Below, piece by piece: positions 35,622 through 45,148 of a stretch of 64,000 nucleotides of DNA. The notes below the pieces were generated by a model. It was not told the origin of the DNA, made no database searches, and saw only the letters and a list, made by a program, of their open reading frames with translations. Position 1 is the stretch's first letter. Every line of letters begins with the position of its first letter. Source of the DNA: Paenibacillus sp. Soil766. Lineage in GTDB: Bacteria > Bacillota > Bacilli > Paenibacillales > NBRC-103111. A program made the position numbers and the translations under genes. Location of the stretch: assembly GCF_001428105.1 (NCBI RefSeq), contig NZ_LMSJ01000023.1:126147-190146 (forward strand). Direction: 5' to 3'.

Positions 35622-36401
35622 TTACTGAACTCCGATCATCTCTCGAATCTGGCCGAGTGAATGTGTTAGATTCGTCTCACGGCAATCCTCGGGATCATGG
35701 GTATGCTTCACATAAAACTTGATACCACCGCTTACTTGCTTCGGCTCTGTTCCCAGATATGACTGAATCATGTCCATATCATGGGAAACCATAATGAAGG
35801 TCATATGATGATGCTGATGCATATGCTTGATCATTCGGAAGAAACCAATCTGCGTTTCGGCATCAATACCAACCGTAGGCTCATCTAGAATGAGCAACTC
35901 CGGGTTATTCACAATCGCTCGAGCTAAGAAAGCTCGCTGCTGTTGACCTCCCGAGAGCTGGCCAATACGCCGATCGGCTAGATCTTCGATGCGCATCGCC
36001 AGCATCGCGTCCTCAGCTTTTTGCAAATCAGCTTTGGAAAGTCGGCGATATACGTTCTTCTTGGTATACATGCCAGAAAGCACAACTTCCCTAACTGTCG
36101 CAGGGAATAGAGGGTTGAAGGCATTCTTCTGTGGCACATACCCGATACGTTCCCAGTCCTTGAATTGATTCAATGGACGATCAAATAATCGGATTTCACC
36201 ATTAGTTGGTTTCAATAAACCAACTAACATTTTTAGAAGTGTCGTTTTACCAGCGCCATTGGAACCTATCACTCCAACAAAATCGCGCTCAAACACATCA
36301 TATTGGAGATTGTTAATCACTGACTTATTTTCATATGAAAATGAAATCTGATCGATTGAAACGATTTTCTGATGGCATAACATTTTATTACTAGTTTCCA
36401 T
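35622..36401 (-). CDS. znuC: Zinc/manganese ABC transporter ATPase
   Basis: Walker A GSNGAGKTTLLKML, signature LSGGQQQRAFLARAI, Walker B LLILDEPTVGID and H-loop VSHDMDMI. The C-terminal tail has HTHDPEDC, a possible metal-binding patch seen in ZnuC-like ATPases. 259 aa. AGGGGT precedes the ATG. 12 bp separate it from the permease gene. Confidence 0.93.
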   Translation of the reverse strand: METSNKMLCHQKIVSIDQISFSYENKSVINNLQYDVFERDFVGVIGSNGAGKTTLLKMLVGLLKPTNGEIRLFDRPLNQFKDWERIGYVPQKNAFNPLFPATVREVVLSGMYTKKNVYRRLSKADLQKAEDAMLAMRIEDLADRRIGQLSGGQQQRAFLARAIVNNPELLILDEPTVGIDAETQIGFFRMIKHMHQHHHMTFIMVSHDMDMIQSYLGTEPKQVSGGIKFYVKHTHDPEDCRETNLTHSLGQIREMIGVQ

Positions 36402-36440
36402 CTGATTACCCCTGACTAACTAAGAATGGTCCTACTTTCT

Positions 36441-37355
36441 TTATTGTAACGCGAGGACTAGGTTTTTCAAGTTTTTATCCATAATCGAAATATAATCTTC
36501 GCCAGCTTCAATCTGCTCTTCCGTAAGCCCCTCTAGTGGATTTAATACTAGAGTGTCTACCTTGGCATCTTTGGCTAACGTCTTTGCGAGCTTATCAGAG
36601 ACTAGTTCCTCAAAGAAAATATATTTGAGCTGATGGTCTCTAATAAAGGCATTTATTTGTTTGAGATCTTGCGCTGTTGGCTCTGCATCCGGTGATAAGC
36701 CCATGATGGACATTTGAGTCAATCCGTAGTCTCTACATAGATATGCAAAAGCATGATGAGATACAGCAATTTCTTTTTTTGTAGTTTTAGCTAGTTCCTG
36801 TTTATATCTGGCGTCTAACTCCGTTAATTTAGCATTGTATTTCTGATAGTTTTGTTCATACGCATCCTTATGAGCTGGATCCGCTTCAATTAATGCCGCT
36901 TTAATATTATAAGCCATTTTTTGTGCATTTAACGGACTTAACCAGGCATGTGGGTCAAATTCTTTTTTATTTTCATCCGTTGTGATCAAATTGGCTCCTT
37001 GACTCGCTTCTACGACACGTACTGTCGACTTACTTGATAGACTTCCAAGAAAATCTTCAACCCAACCTTCAAAACCTGCCCCCTGATAGACGAAAACTTG
37101 GGCTCCCGACATATTTTTGATATCCCTGCTTTTGGGAGACCAGTCATGTGGCTCCACACCTGCCGGGACAAGATTAATCACATTGACATAATCGCCGCCA
37201 ATTTGTTTCGTGAAATCATATAAAGGATAAAAGCTAGTTACGACATTTACTTTCCCCTCGACCAATCCCGCTTTCGAACTTCCACATCCCGCAATGCAGC
37301 AAGCAGCTATCATCAATAAAGCTATGTAGATAAATCGCTTCGCATGTCTTGTCAT
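36441..37355 (-). CDS. znuA: Zinc/manganese-binding lipoprotein of ABC transporter
   Basis: Cluster A-I metal receptor, 304 aa. The lipobox is IAGC near residue 24; metal-binding histidines lie in GVEPHDWSP, EFDPHAWLSP and AVSHHAFAYLC, with the acidic ligand probably in the C-terminal part. The long His-rich loop of many zinc receptors is absent, so manganese is possible; zinc is favoured by the Zur-like half-site in its promoter. ATG 37353-37355 is chosen because it directly begins the lipoprotein signal; the longer frame to 37469 covers the promoter. Confidence 0.9.
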   Translation of the reverse strand: MTRHAKRFIYIALLMIAACCIAGCGSSKAGLVEGKVNVVTSFYPLYDFTKQIGGDYVNVINLVPAGVEPHDWSPKSRDIKNMSGAQVFVYQGAGFEGWVEDFLGSLSSKSTVRVVEASQGANLITTDENKKEFDPHAWLSPLNAQKMAYNIKAALIEADPAHKDAYEQNYQKYNAKLTELDARYKQELAKTTKKEIAVSHHAFAYLCRDYGLTQMSIMGLSPDAEPTAQDLKQINAFIRDHQLKYIFFEELVSDKLAKTLAKDAKVDTLVLNPLEGLTEEQIEAGEDYISIMDKNLKNLVLALQ

Positions 37356-37373
37356 TTGAATAAACACCCACTC

Positions 37374-37432
37374 TAAATCGTAATTTTTTTTATTAACGTT
37401 TTGATTATACGAGGTGGGTTTATTGAAGTCAA
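37374..37432 (-). promoter_or_regulatory. znu promoter with Zur-like site
   Basis: Minus strand TTGACT (37427-37432), 17 bases, TATAAT (37404-37409): a strong sigma-A promoter. Just downstream, AAATCGTAAT (plus, 37375-37384) matches one arm of the B. subtilis Zur box exactly; the other arm ATTAACGTTTT (37391-37401) is imperfect and spaced wider than the 7-1-7 consensus. Promoter good, operator tentative. Confidence 0.55.
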
Positions 37433-37528
37433 TATATCTGGAGAGGAAAGTCAAAAAAGCCAGCTGCATCGTTCACAGCATGGCCATTTCTATTTCAACT
37501 ATGTTTTTTACGCCAAAATTCCAAACAC

Positions 37529-37948
37529 TTATTCCTCATCTGAAGATTCAGAATCACCTGAATTACTGGTGTCACCAGAATCCCCAGCGTTCTCACCAGA
37601 ACCTGAATCTTCTGATCCCTCTTGTCCAATCTTAGCCTCTTTGGCTTTCTGTTTTTCCTCGCTGCTACCTTTTGTGGGTTTGTCTGATTCTTCTTTTAAT
37701 TTTTTATAACGCTCTTCCGATTCTTTAATAAGTTTGGCATCTTGTTCTTTTTGATATTCAACCACTTCATTGAACATCTGATACTGTTTTTTCAGTTCTT
37801 GATCAATGACACTTTCTTGGCTCTTTGCTTCAGCTTCTTTTTTAGCCTCTTCCTTCTTCTTCTCGCCTCCACCGAACAACGAACAAGCTGTCAAAGTGAT
37901 GATTAATATCGCTATAGTTATCCCTTTTCCTATACGCCCAATAAGCAT
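37529..37948 (-). CDS. Small lipoprotein with acidic low-complexity tail
   Basis: 139 residues. Signal MLIGRIGKGITIAILIITL with lipobox LTAC, a Lys/Glu-rich coiled coil (residues 27-95), then a Gly/Ser/Asp/Glu-rich tail (GSEDSGSGENAGDSGD and on to the end). No family recognised. GGAG lies eight bases before ATG 37946-37948; a GTG at 37957 is a poorer choice. It lies between metS and znuA on the same strand, with the metS terminator upstream. Confidence 0.8.
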   Translation of the reverse strand: MLIGRIGKGITIAILIITLTACSLFGGGEKKKEEAKKEAEAKSQESVIDQELKKQYQMFNEVVEYQKEQDAKLIKESEERYKKLKEESDKPTKGSSEEKQKAKEAKIGQEGSEDSGSGENAGDSGDTSNSGDSESSDEE

Positions 37949-38024
37949 CTCATTCACTCCGTGGTTAGTTTCCTATAGCTTGCCCTATGTTATCAAAAAT
38001 ACCCTCAACATAGTCACAAAACGC

Positions 38025-38060
38025 AAAAGACCCCCTTCCAGAAAATCTGGAAAGGGTCTT
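38025..38060 (-). terminator. Terminator after metS
   Basis: Minus strand AAGACCCTTTCCAGA pairs with TCTGGAAGGGGGTCTT around TTT, followed by TTG. Strong stem, short T run. Confidence 0.8.
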
Positions 38061-38074
38061 CGTGTGTAAGGATA

Positions 38075-40078
<2,004 letters not shown>

Positions 40079-40104
40079 TCATTCCTCCAAATATCGGTTA
40101 ATAG

Positions 40105-40400
40105 AAAACACAAAAAACCCTCATCCATCTTGGGACGAGAGTTGAACTCACGCGGTACCACCCAGTTTCCCCCGCCTTTCACAAGCTCGGGGCTCAGTAA
40201 GTCTATTACGACTTGCCCATTAACGCTGGGACACGAGGCCAGCTTACTCTCTCCAAAATTTGTGTGAAATACTTCTTACACACATATGTTGAGTAGCTCG
40301 AAGGCCTATTCTCCGGGACCATATTCCAAACATTCTCCTATACCGGCTTTCACCTGCCCCGGCTCTCTGTTCATAGGCATCTGATTGTACTTATCCGTTC
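40105..40400 (-). promoter_or_regulatory. T-box leader of metS
   Basis: The T-box core GGGTGGTACCGCG lies at 40151-40163 (minus strand). A terminator (CTCGTCCC with GGATGAGG, then TTTTTTG) lies at 40111-40141. Upstream, GGAATATGGTCC (around 40314-40325) offers an ATG specifier codon for methionine at 40320-40322, followed by a purine as usual. Uncharged tRNA-Met would stabilise the antiterminator and switch metS on. Confidence 0.9.
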
Positions 40401-40482
40401 ATCGAAGCAAACAATATTTAGCAATCTTAAGCACAATATATCGAAAAGATCAGCCTCATGTCAAGCCGACAGATTCACTATA

Positions 40483-40707
40483 TTAATTTCTTATCTTTGC
40501 AGGTACGTGGTCAATCCCGCCAGGGTGAAAAGGATGGCATTTGCTTATCCGTTTCACAGATAACCAGGAACCTTTCATAGGTCCATGAACCTCAATTGCT
40601 TCTAACGCATATTGCGAACAAGTTGGATAGAATCGACATGTCGGAGGCTTTAACGGCGATATAAACTTCCTATAAAAATGGATGGGGGCTTGAACAACCC
40701 TTTTCAT
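40483..40707 (-). CDS. yidD: Membrane protein insertion efficiency factor YidD
   Basis: 74 residues with the family block [28 protein letters not shown] split by three conserved cysteines, then [12 protein letters not shown]. Peripheral membrane factor assisting YidC-dependent insertion. ATG 40705-40707 follows GGAG; the reading frame continues upstream to 40782 into what looks like transposase remnant and should not be included. Confidence 0.92.
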   Translation of the reverse strand: MKRVVQAPIHFYRKFISPLKPPTCRFYPTCSQYALEAIEVHGPMKGSWLSVKRISKCHPFHPGGIDHVPAKIRN

Positions 40708-40729
40708 CAGTATTCTCCTAATTCTTCGT

Positions 40730-40815
40730 AGTAAACTTGTAACCTTAATAACTATCTTGACTGAAAACAGGAATTCCGTCAAATACTTGATATGGTTATG
40801 ACTATGGCGATCGCT
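40730..40815 (-). pseudogene. Possible C-terminal remnant of an IS1595-type transposase
   Basis: Upstream of yidD the minus strand reads [17 protein letters not shown], resembling the end of IS1595 transposases (H-x-x-YL-x-EF-x-F-x-x). The N-terminal part of such a protein lies just upstream (40826-41416), suggesting an internal deletion. Short match, so weak. Confidence 0.3.
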
Positions 40816-40825
40816 TCCAACTACT

Positions 40826-41416
40826 TCATAACTGAAAACACTTCAAGAATCTTGAATATAAATGAATGGACACGAAGGTTTTCATCAACGATTGCTGAGT
40901 AAGTTTGGAAAGTTTGACTTCTATATATGTCTTCAGATCAAATGGATCACACCACTTATCGATCATTTTCGGCATAGGAAACTTTGATTTCGTTGAATTA
41001 GAGCGACTAGCTTTCATTTTCATTTTGTTCAAAGCAAGTAATCTGCTCTCCTCAACCTTAATTGCTAAACAAATTTTATCAATTAGCAGCTTAGCACTTC
41101 TATAATTAATATCAAGAATCTCTGATAATCCGTACGCAGTAACTTCTACACCGATTATAAACAGCAGTTGGATAGATTTGAACCAAGTTAACAAAGAAAG
41201 TTTAGACTTATGCATAATTGTGCCCGCGGTAATCGAAATCTGCATTCTACACTCTTTACACTCCAACAATTTACGGGTGCGAATTTGAAAAGCTTCATGG
41301 TAATCACACCGAGGACAATGAAAACCATTAGACCAACGCAAGTTCATAAGAAAATCCTCACAAGCCTCTTCTGTTTCACAAGATGACGCTTCACTTGCAA
41401 TTGCTATAATGTTCAT
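40826..41416 (-). CDS. IS1595-like zinc-ribbon/HTH protein lacking the DDE catalytic domain
   Basis: 196 residues. Residues 18-65 match the IS1595 N-terminus: [20 protein letters not shown], zinc ribbon CPRC and [23 protein letters not shown]. Residues 88-120 ([20 protein letters not shown]) match the helix-turn-helix part. The acidic catalytic block expected next is missing; instead there is a basic stretch and an unrelated tail. TGAGGAG precedes ATG 41414-41416, and a near-consensus promoter with a LexA-like site lies upstream, so it could still be expressed as a DNA-binding protein. Alternatively it is just a decaying transposase. Confidence 0.7.
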   Translation of the reverse strand: MNIIAIASEASSCETEEACEDFLMNLRWSNGFHCPRCDYHEAFQIRTRKLLECKECRMQISITAGTIMHKSKLSLLTWFKSIQLLFIIGVEVTAYGLSEILDINYRSAKLLIDKICLAIKVEESRLLALNKMKMKASRSNSTKSKFPMPKMIDKWCDPFDLKTYIEVKLSKLTQQSLMKTFVSIHLYSRFLKCFQL

Positions 41417-41459
41417 ATCTCCTCACCCCCCCCGATAAGAACTGATGTTCTATGTGTCT

Positions 41460-41488
41460 ATTATATCAAACAAGTGTTCGTATGTAAA
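41460..41488 (-). promoter_or_regulatory. Sigma-A promoter with LexA-like SOS box in the spacer
   Basis: Minus strand TTTACA (41483-41488), exactly 17 bases, TATAAT (41460-41465). Inside the spacer, 41467-41480 reads CAAACAAGTGTTCG on the plus strand, 13 of 14 matches to the B. subtilis LexA box CGAACRNRYGTTYG. Placement between -35 and -10 is ideal for repression. Confidence 0.6.
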
Positions 41489-41606
41489 TGTTTTTCTTAT
41501 AATATTTTCCAATTACACCACCTTTTATCTGGATCCATACTCGCAATAAATCAAAATCTGTGATATGTACAAGTAAAAACTAGGGATTAGTAGTTAAAGT
41601 AATATA

Positions 41607-41694
41607 GAATTATAGAAATTAAGAAATTAAGAATTTAGGAATTTAGGAATTTAGGAATTTAGGAATTTAGGAAATATAGAAATATAGAATTAAA
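41607..41694. repeat. Period-8 tandem repeat, 11 units
   Basis: Eleven consecutive octamers of form GAAWTWWR; the central five (41631-41670) are identical GAATTTAG, flanked by GAAATTAA and GAAATATA variants. The register is unbroken over 88 bp. It lies in the gene-free stretch 41417-42369, in which nothing else was recognised apart from the promoter above and the heptamer array. Confidence 0.9.
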
Positions 41695-41987
41695 TAATTT
41701 TTTAAAAATAACTAAATAACTCGACTGGATATATAACTGAAATAACTAAAAAGCGGACTAAATATTCTTTACAATAAGGATTTAAACTTTATTTAATCCC
41801 TTAAAATTATATTGGAATAATCCGCCCAGCGACTTGTAGATAGCACAGAATGAAGATTATGGCGCGATACATCCCCCCCGATGGTAGTGCTAATATGTTG
41901 GGTTACACCGAGTGTAGATATAACAGATTCCATAGAAAAATTGAGTTTAACTCCGTTTGGGTTCAAGAGTCGGGGTTCAGGGTTGGC

Positions 41988-42043
41988 GTTCGTGGTTCGT
42001 GGTTCGTGGTTCGGGGTTAGGCGTTAGGCGTTAGGCGTTCGGG
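41988..42043. repeat. Period-7 tandem repeat, 8 units
   Basis: GTTCGTG three times, GTTCGGG, GTTAGGC three times, GTTCGGG, with degenerate units (GTTCAGG, GTTGGC) just upstream from 41975. G-rich strand is plus. The unit recalls heptanucleotide repeats of other bacteria. No reading frame with a start spans it. Confidence 0.9.
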
Positions 42044-42369
42044 GCGCGTTGAGTTGTAAGTCCGAATGGGTGCAGTGTGTACGTTGCAATGATGTTGGAT
42101 TCCTCGCGGAGCGTCAGTTTAATTTTGGGTTCTGTTTGTGCTTAAGATCAGATTAAGGTTGCGTTTCATGGTGACATTTATCATCTTTGGGTTATAATGT
42201 TGTTGGTACTGAAGTGATCGTTGATGGAGTATTCGAGTTGAGAATTGAGTTTTGTCAAGATTTTGGGGACGGAAAATATATTGAACAAATCCCATATCCA
42301 CTTGAATCTGCACGTCCGCAAAGGATGGATTCGCATCAGACTCGTATTCAACTTTTTGCTAACTAAGGT

Positions 42370-42540
42370 CTGGACTGGTTGGAGATGACCGTACTTTTGC
42401 CAGTCAAGCCGAGGTAACAGGTACCAGGTGTTCCCTTTTTCGTTATCAACCCTAGATATGCGTTAACGAGTGCTCAACCAGTAATTACATTCCTACAAGC
42501 GTTAGAGCAAATTGGTATGGAGGGCACGGACGAAGCATGA
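42370..42540 (+). pseudogene. 3' remnant of a DsbA-family (FrnE-like) oxidoreductase
   Basis: The frame ending at TGA 42538-42540 reads VPGVPFFVINPRYALTSAQP then VITFLQALEQIG, the C-terminal block of FrnE-like DsbA proteins (GVPFFV..Y.ISGAQP). Just upstream another frame reads GDDRTFASQAEVTG, which should join directly to GVPFF; the two are separated by a 7-bp insertion that looks like a tandem duplication of ACCAGGT/ACAGGT. No start or CxxC part remains. A terminator follows at once, as expected for a former gene end. Confidence 0.6.
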
Positions 42541-42557
42541 TCTAAGATTCAATATTG

Positions 42558-42589
42558 CCCGGCATCTCCATGTGGAGAGTCGGGTTTTT
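42558..42589 (+). terminator. Terminator after the DsbA-like remnant
   Basis: Inner stem TCTCCA/TGGAGA and outer CCCG/CGGG, then TTTTTAT on the plus strand. It insulates the LTA-synthase-like gene starting at 42616. Confidence 0.75.
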
Positions 42590-42615
42590 ATAAGCTGATA
42601 AATAGGAGTTTACGA

Positions 42616-44709
42616 ATGACTACTTTACTCAAGGCACTTAAACAGCTGCCTACTCGCGCAATGATTGTGATACTTCCTTTTGTATTGATGTGTATGGTTG
42701 AATTTTTGGAGAGGGGTACTTACAAGGAATTGCAACATTGGATGACAACGTATCCTTTAGCCATGGTGCTTGCTTATTTCGTTGTCGGCACTTTGTACTT
42801 ATTGCTGATCGCTATTACTGGTCGTTCTAGGCTATCGTTTTGGCTCCTCTGCGCTATCCTGTTGCCGCTTGGGGCGATTAGTGGCAGTAAATTAAAAGCG
42901 ATTGGCTCACCTTACTATCCGTGGGATCTTTATTTTAATAACCAGCTTATGGAGTACAAGAGGTTTTTGAGCGAATATTTAACTAATCGTATTGTTGCCT
43001 ATACTTTGCTGTTTATTGTTATCGTGGCTTGTCTGTTTCATCTCATTTTGCGTAACCGCAAAATGAAGTTTCACTGGATTGAACGCTCTGTTTACGGTGT
43101 AATTGCGATTGTTATGGCGATTTGTCTGTATGCAGATAAACCCCTTTCATTTTCAAAACTATATGGCGTGTACACGGTTCCTTGGGATCAAACGATTACC
43201 TATGATGAAAATGGTTATTTGTACTCTACTGTGCAAATGCTTAATTTTTTAAATGTGGCAAAACCAGCTGGTTATAGTAAGAAAGCAATTACGACTCTAT
43301 TGGACCAAATCCCAGATAAACCAGCCACAAATGATAAGAAACCAAATATCATCGTCTTGCTAGGGGAGTCTTTTTTCGATCCAACGACGATGAAGAACGT
43401 CACTTTTAGCCGGGATCCGATCCCGCATTTGCATGAGTTGCAGAAAAAGTTCACTAGCGGCAAAATGCTATCTCCTCAATTTGGGGGAAGCACTGCAAAT
43501 GTTGAATTTGAGGTGTTGTCGGGGAACTCGATGCGTTTTTTCGGAAAATCACCTGATAAGATAATTCCTTATATCGAATATATGAATCATGGTGTCGACT
43601 CCTTAGCGAGCATTACGACAAGACAAGGATACACGGCAACAGCGATTAATCCATTTTTCAGTTATTTCTTTGATAGCAGAAAAGTGTATAAGCATTTTGG
43701 TTTTTCCAGATTCATCTCTAGTGAATATTTCCCAAATGATTTCTCGGGTCCCAATTATGCGGATCATGCCGTTGTGAACAAGATTATTGAGGAAACCGAA
43801 AAAAGTACTGGGCCTGACTTCATTTTTGCTAACACGATGGAAAATCACCACCCTTACCCTCCCAATAAGTTCAGTAAGAATACGATTCAGGTTACAGGGG
43901 ATATTTCAGCAGAGTCGAAAAGTATTTTAGAAACTTATGCACAAGGTATAACAGCGACGGATCAAGCCCTGCAATCTCTAGTTGAATATTACTCGAAAAA
44001 GTCAGAACCGACGATTATTTTGTTTTTCGGTGACCATTTCCCTTTCTTTGAGGAAGATTATAAGGTATATCGCGATACCAAATATGTGTTGCCCGATGAC
44101 CCCGATCTGTATACGAAGACACATTACACGCCTTTTGTAATTTGGAATAATTTCGTGCCTGGGGATCAAGAGAGATTGAATTTATCTTCAAGTCCTTCTT
44201 TTTTGGGGCCGATGCTACTGCATTTGGCAGGTGTAAAGGGAAGTTATTATACAGATTACTTATATGAGCTATCAAAAAAAATACCTGTCATTCCTCCTCA
44301 AGACATGTGGTCGACATTTAACATTCAGAAGAGTGATCTCGTTGGTTATGAGAAGCTGCAGTATGATAATCTTTTCGGTGGTCGATACGGCTATGAAGCT
44401 AAGGGCTTCAAAGATACGATTGTCCAACCCACGTATACCTTAGGATACGGTGATCCTATCATTTCAAAGGTCACGGTAGCAGACAAAAAAATTAAAGTAT
44501 CGGGTTCACCATTTTTCTCCTCCTGTAATGTGTATATTGATGGGCAGGAAGTTAAATCTAACTGGGATGGAAAAGATACGCTTTATGTTGATATCTCATC
44601 TAATCCTGAAATTGAACTAGGTAAGCCGCAACAAGTTGAAGTACGTGTATATGATGATAAAAAGATGAAAATCGGTCAATCTAATCTTTATCCATTGCCA
44701 TCGTCATGA
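42616..44709 (+). CDS. LTA synthase-like sulfatase-family membrane protein (copy 1)
   Basis: 697 residues. About five N-terminal helices (residues 15-180) anchor an extracytoplasmic alkaline-phosphatase/sulfatase fold domain (about 230-560): NIIVLLGESFFDPTT, GGSTANVEFE with the probable nucleophile Thr293, NTMENHHPYPP and FFGDHFPFF with metal ligands. The last 80 residues look like an IPT/TIG-type beta domain (SKVTVADKKIKVSG). Predicted to transfer glycerol phosphate or a related group in envelope polymer synthesis; the actual donor is unknown. TAGGAG precedes the ATG. A paralogue lies at 50374. Confidence 0.88.
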   Translation: MTTLLKALKQLPTRAMIVILPFVLMCMVEFLERGTYKELQHWMTTYPLAMVLAYFVVGTLYLLLIAITGRSRLSFWLLCAILLPLGAISGSKLKAIGSPYYPWDLYFNNQLMEYKRFLSEYLTNRIVAYTLLFIVIVACLFHLILRNRKMKFHWIERSVYGVIAIVMAICLYADKPLSFSKLYGVYTVPWDQTITYDENGYLYSTVQMLNFLNVAKPAGYSKKAITTLLDQIPDKPATNDKKPNIIVLLGESFFDPTTMKNVTFSRDPIPHLHELQKKFTSGKMLSPQFGGSTANVEFEVLSGNSMRFFGKSPDKIIPYIEYMNHGVDSLASITTRQGYTATAINPFFSYFFDSRKVYKHFGFSRFISSEYFPNDFSGPNYADHAVVNKIIEETEKSTGPDFIFANTMENHHPYPPNKFSKNTIQVTGDISAESKSILETYAQGITATDQALQSLVEYYSKKSEPTIILFFGDHFPFFEEDYKVYRDTKYVLPDDPDLYTKTHYTPFVIWNNFVPGDQERLNLSSSPSFLGPMLLHLAGVKGSYYTDYLYELSKKIPVIPPQDMWSTFNIQKSDLVGYEKLQYDNLFGGRYGYEAKGFKDTIVQPTYTLGYGDPIISKVTVADKKIKVSGSPFFSSCNVYIDGQEVKSNWDGKDTLYVDISSNPEIELGKPQQVEVRVYDDKKMKIGQSNLYPLPSS

Positions 44710-44711
44710 CA

Positions 44712-44760
44712 AAAGCCCTCTATGAATAGGATGAAGCATATCCTACTCATAGGGGGCTTT
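44712..44760 (+). terminator. Long hairpin after LTA synthase-like copy 1
   Basis: AAAGCCCTCTATGA..TAGGAT pairs over about 20 bp with ATCCTA..CTCATAGGGGGCTTT around GAAGCA. The trailing T run is only CTTTC, so it may terminate poorly; its 3' arm contains the GGGGG that could serve as ribosome site for the next gene. Confidence 0.65.
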
Positions 44761-44763
44761 CGT

Positions 44764-45147
44764 GTGGTGAGAAGCATTCCACCAGCTCATGTTCATTTCT
44801 TCACAACGGTAACTTCAGAAGACCTAGGTCACCATCATCTATTGCGACTATACACTTTCAATGTGAACGGAACTTCTTATGACCAGCATGTGCATCAATA
44901 TCAAGGTATTTCAGGAATTAAATATGGCCATTATCACACTTTTTACGGTGTTACTGGGCCGCCAATTGCTATAGCGAACGGAGCCCATATTCATATGCTC
45001 CAAGGTATTATGGACCCTAATCTGTATAACACCGGAAGACGAGGCGCGCTAGTTAAGTCCGCTCAAAAGGAGGGAATTATAGTACAGCTCCATCAGCATG
45101 CTTATCAAGGTTATTCGTCAATCGGTTTTGGGTATGAGCCTTGGTAG
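44764..45147 (+). CDS. YmaF-family histidine-rich protein
   Basis: 127 residues with repeated His motifs: AHVHFFTTVTSEDLGHHHLL, QHVHQYQG, YGHYHTFYGVTGPP, GAHIHMLQG, LHQHAYQG. This is the YmaF family, of unknown function; spaced HxH groups suggest metal binding. An ATG at 44722 opens the frame but lies in the preceding hairpin; GTG 44764 or 44767, after GGGGG, is preferred. Ends one base before the convergent epimerase stop. Confidence 0.8.
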   Translation: MVRSIPPAHVHFFTTVTSEDLGHHHLLRLYTFNVNGTSYDQHVHQYQGISGIKYGHYHTFYGVTGPPIAIANGAHIHMLQGIMDPNLYNTGRRGALVKSAQKEGIIVQLHQHAYQGYSSIGFGYEPW

Positions 45148-45148
45148 A

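Noticed and set aside
41988-42043. Telomere-like repeat, since GTTAGGC contains TTAGGC
   Set aside because: Only three copies, interior to the window and flanked by ordinary genes; simple slippage explains it.
42119-42313. Minus-strand 64-residue reading frame
   Set aside because: No ribosome site, no recognisable family, and it lies in the decayed repeat-bearing interval.
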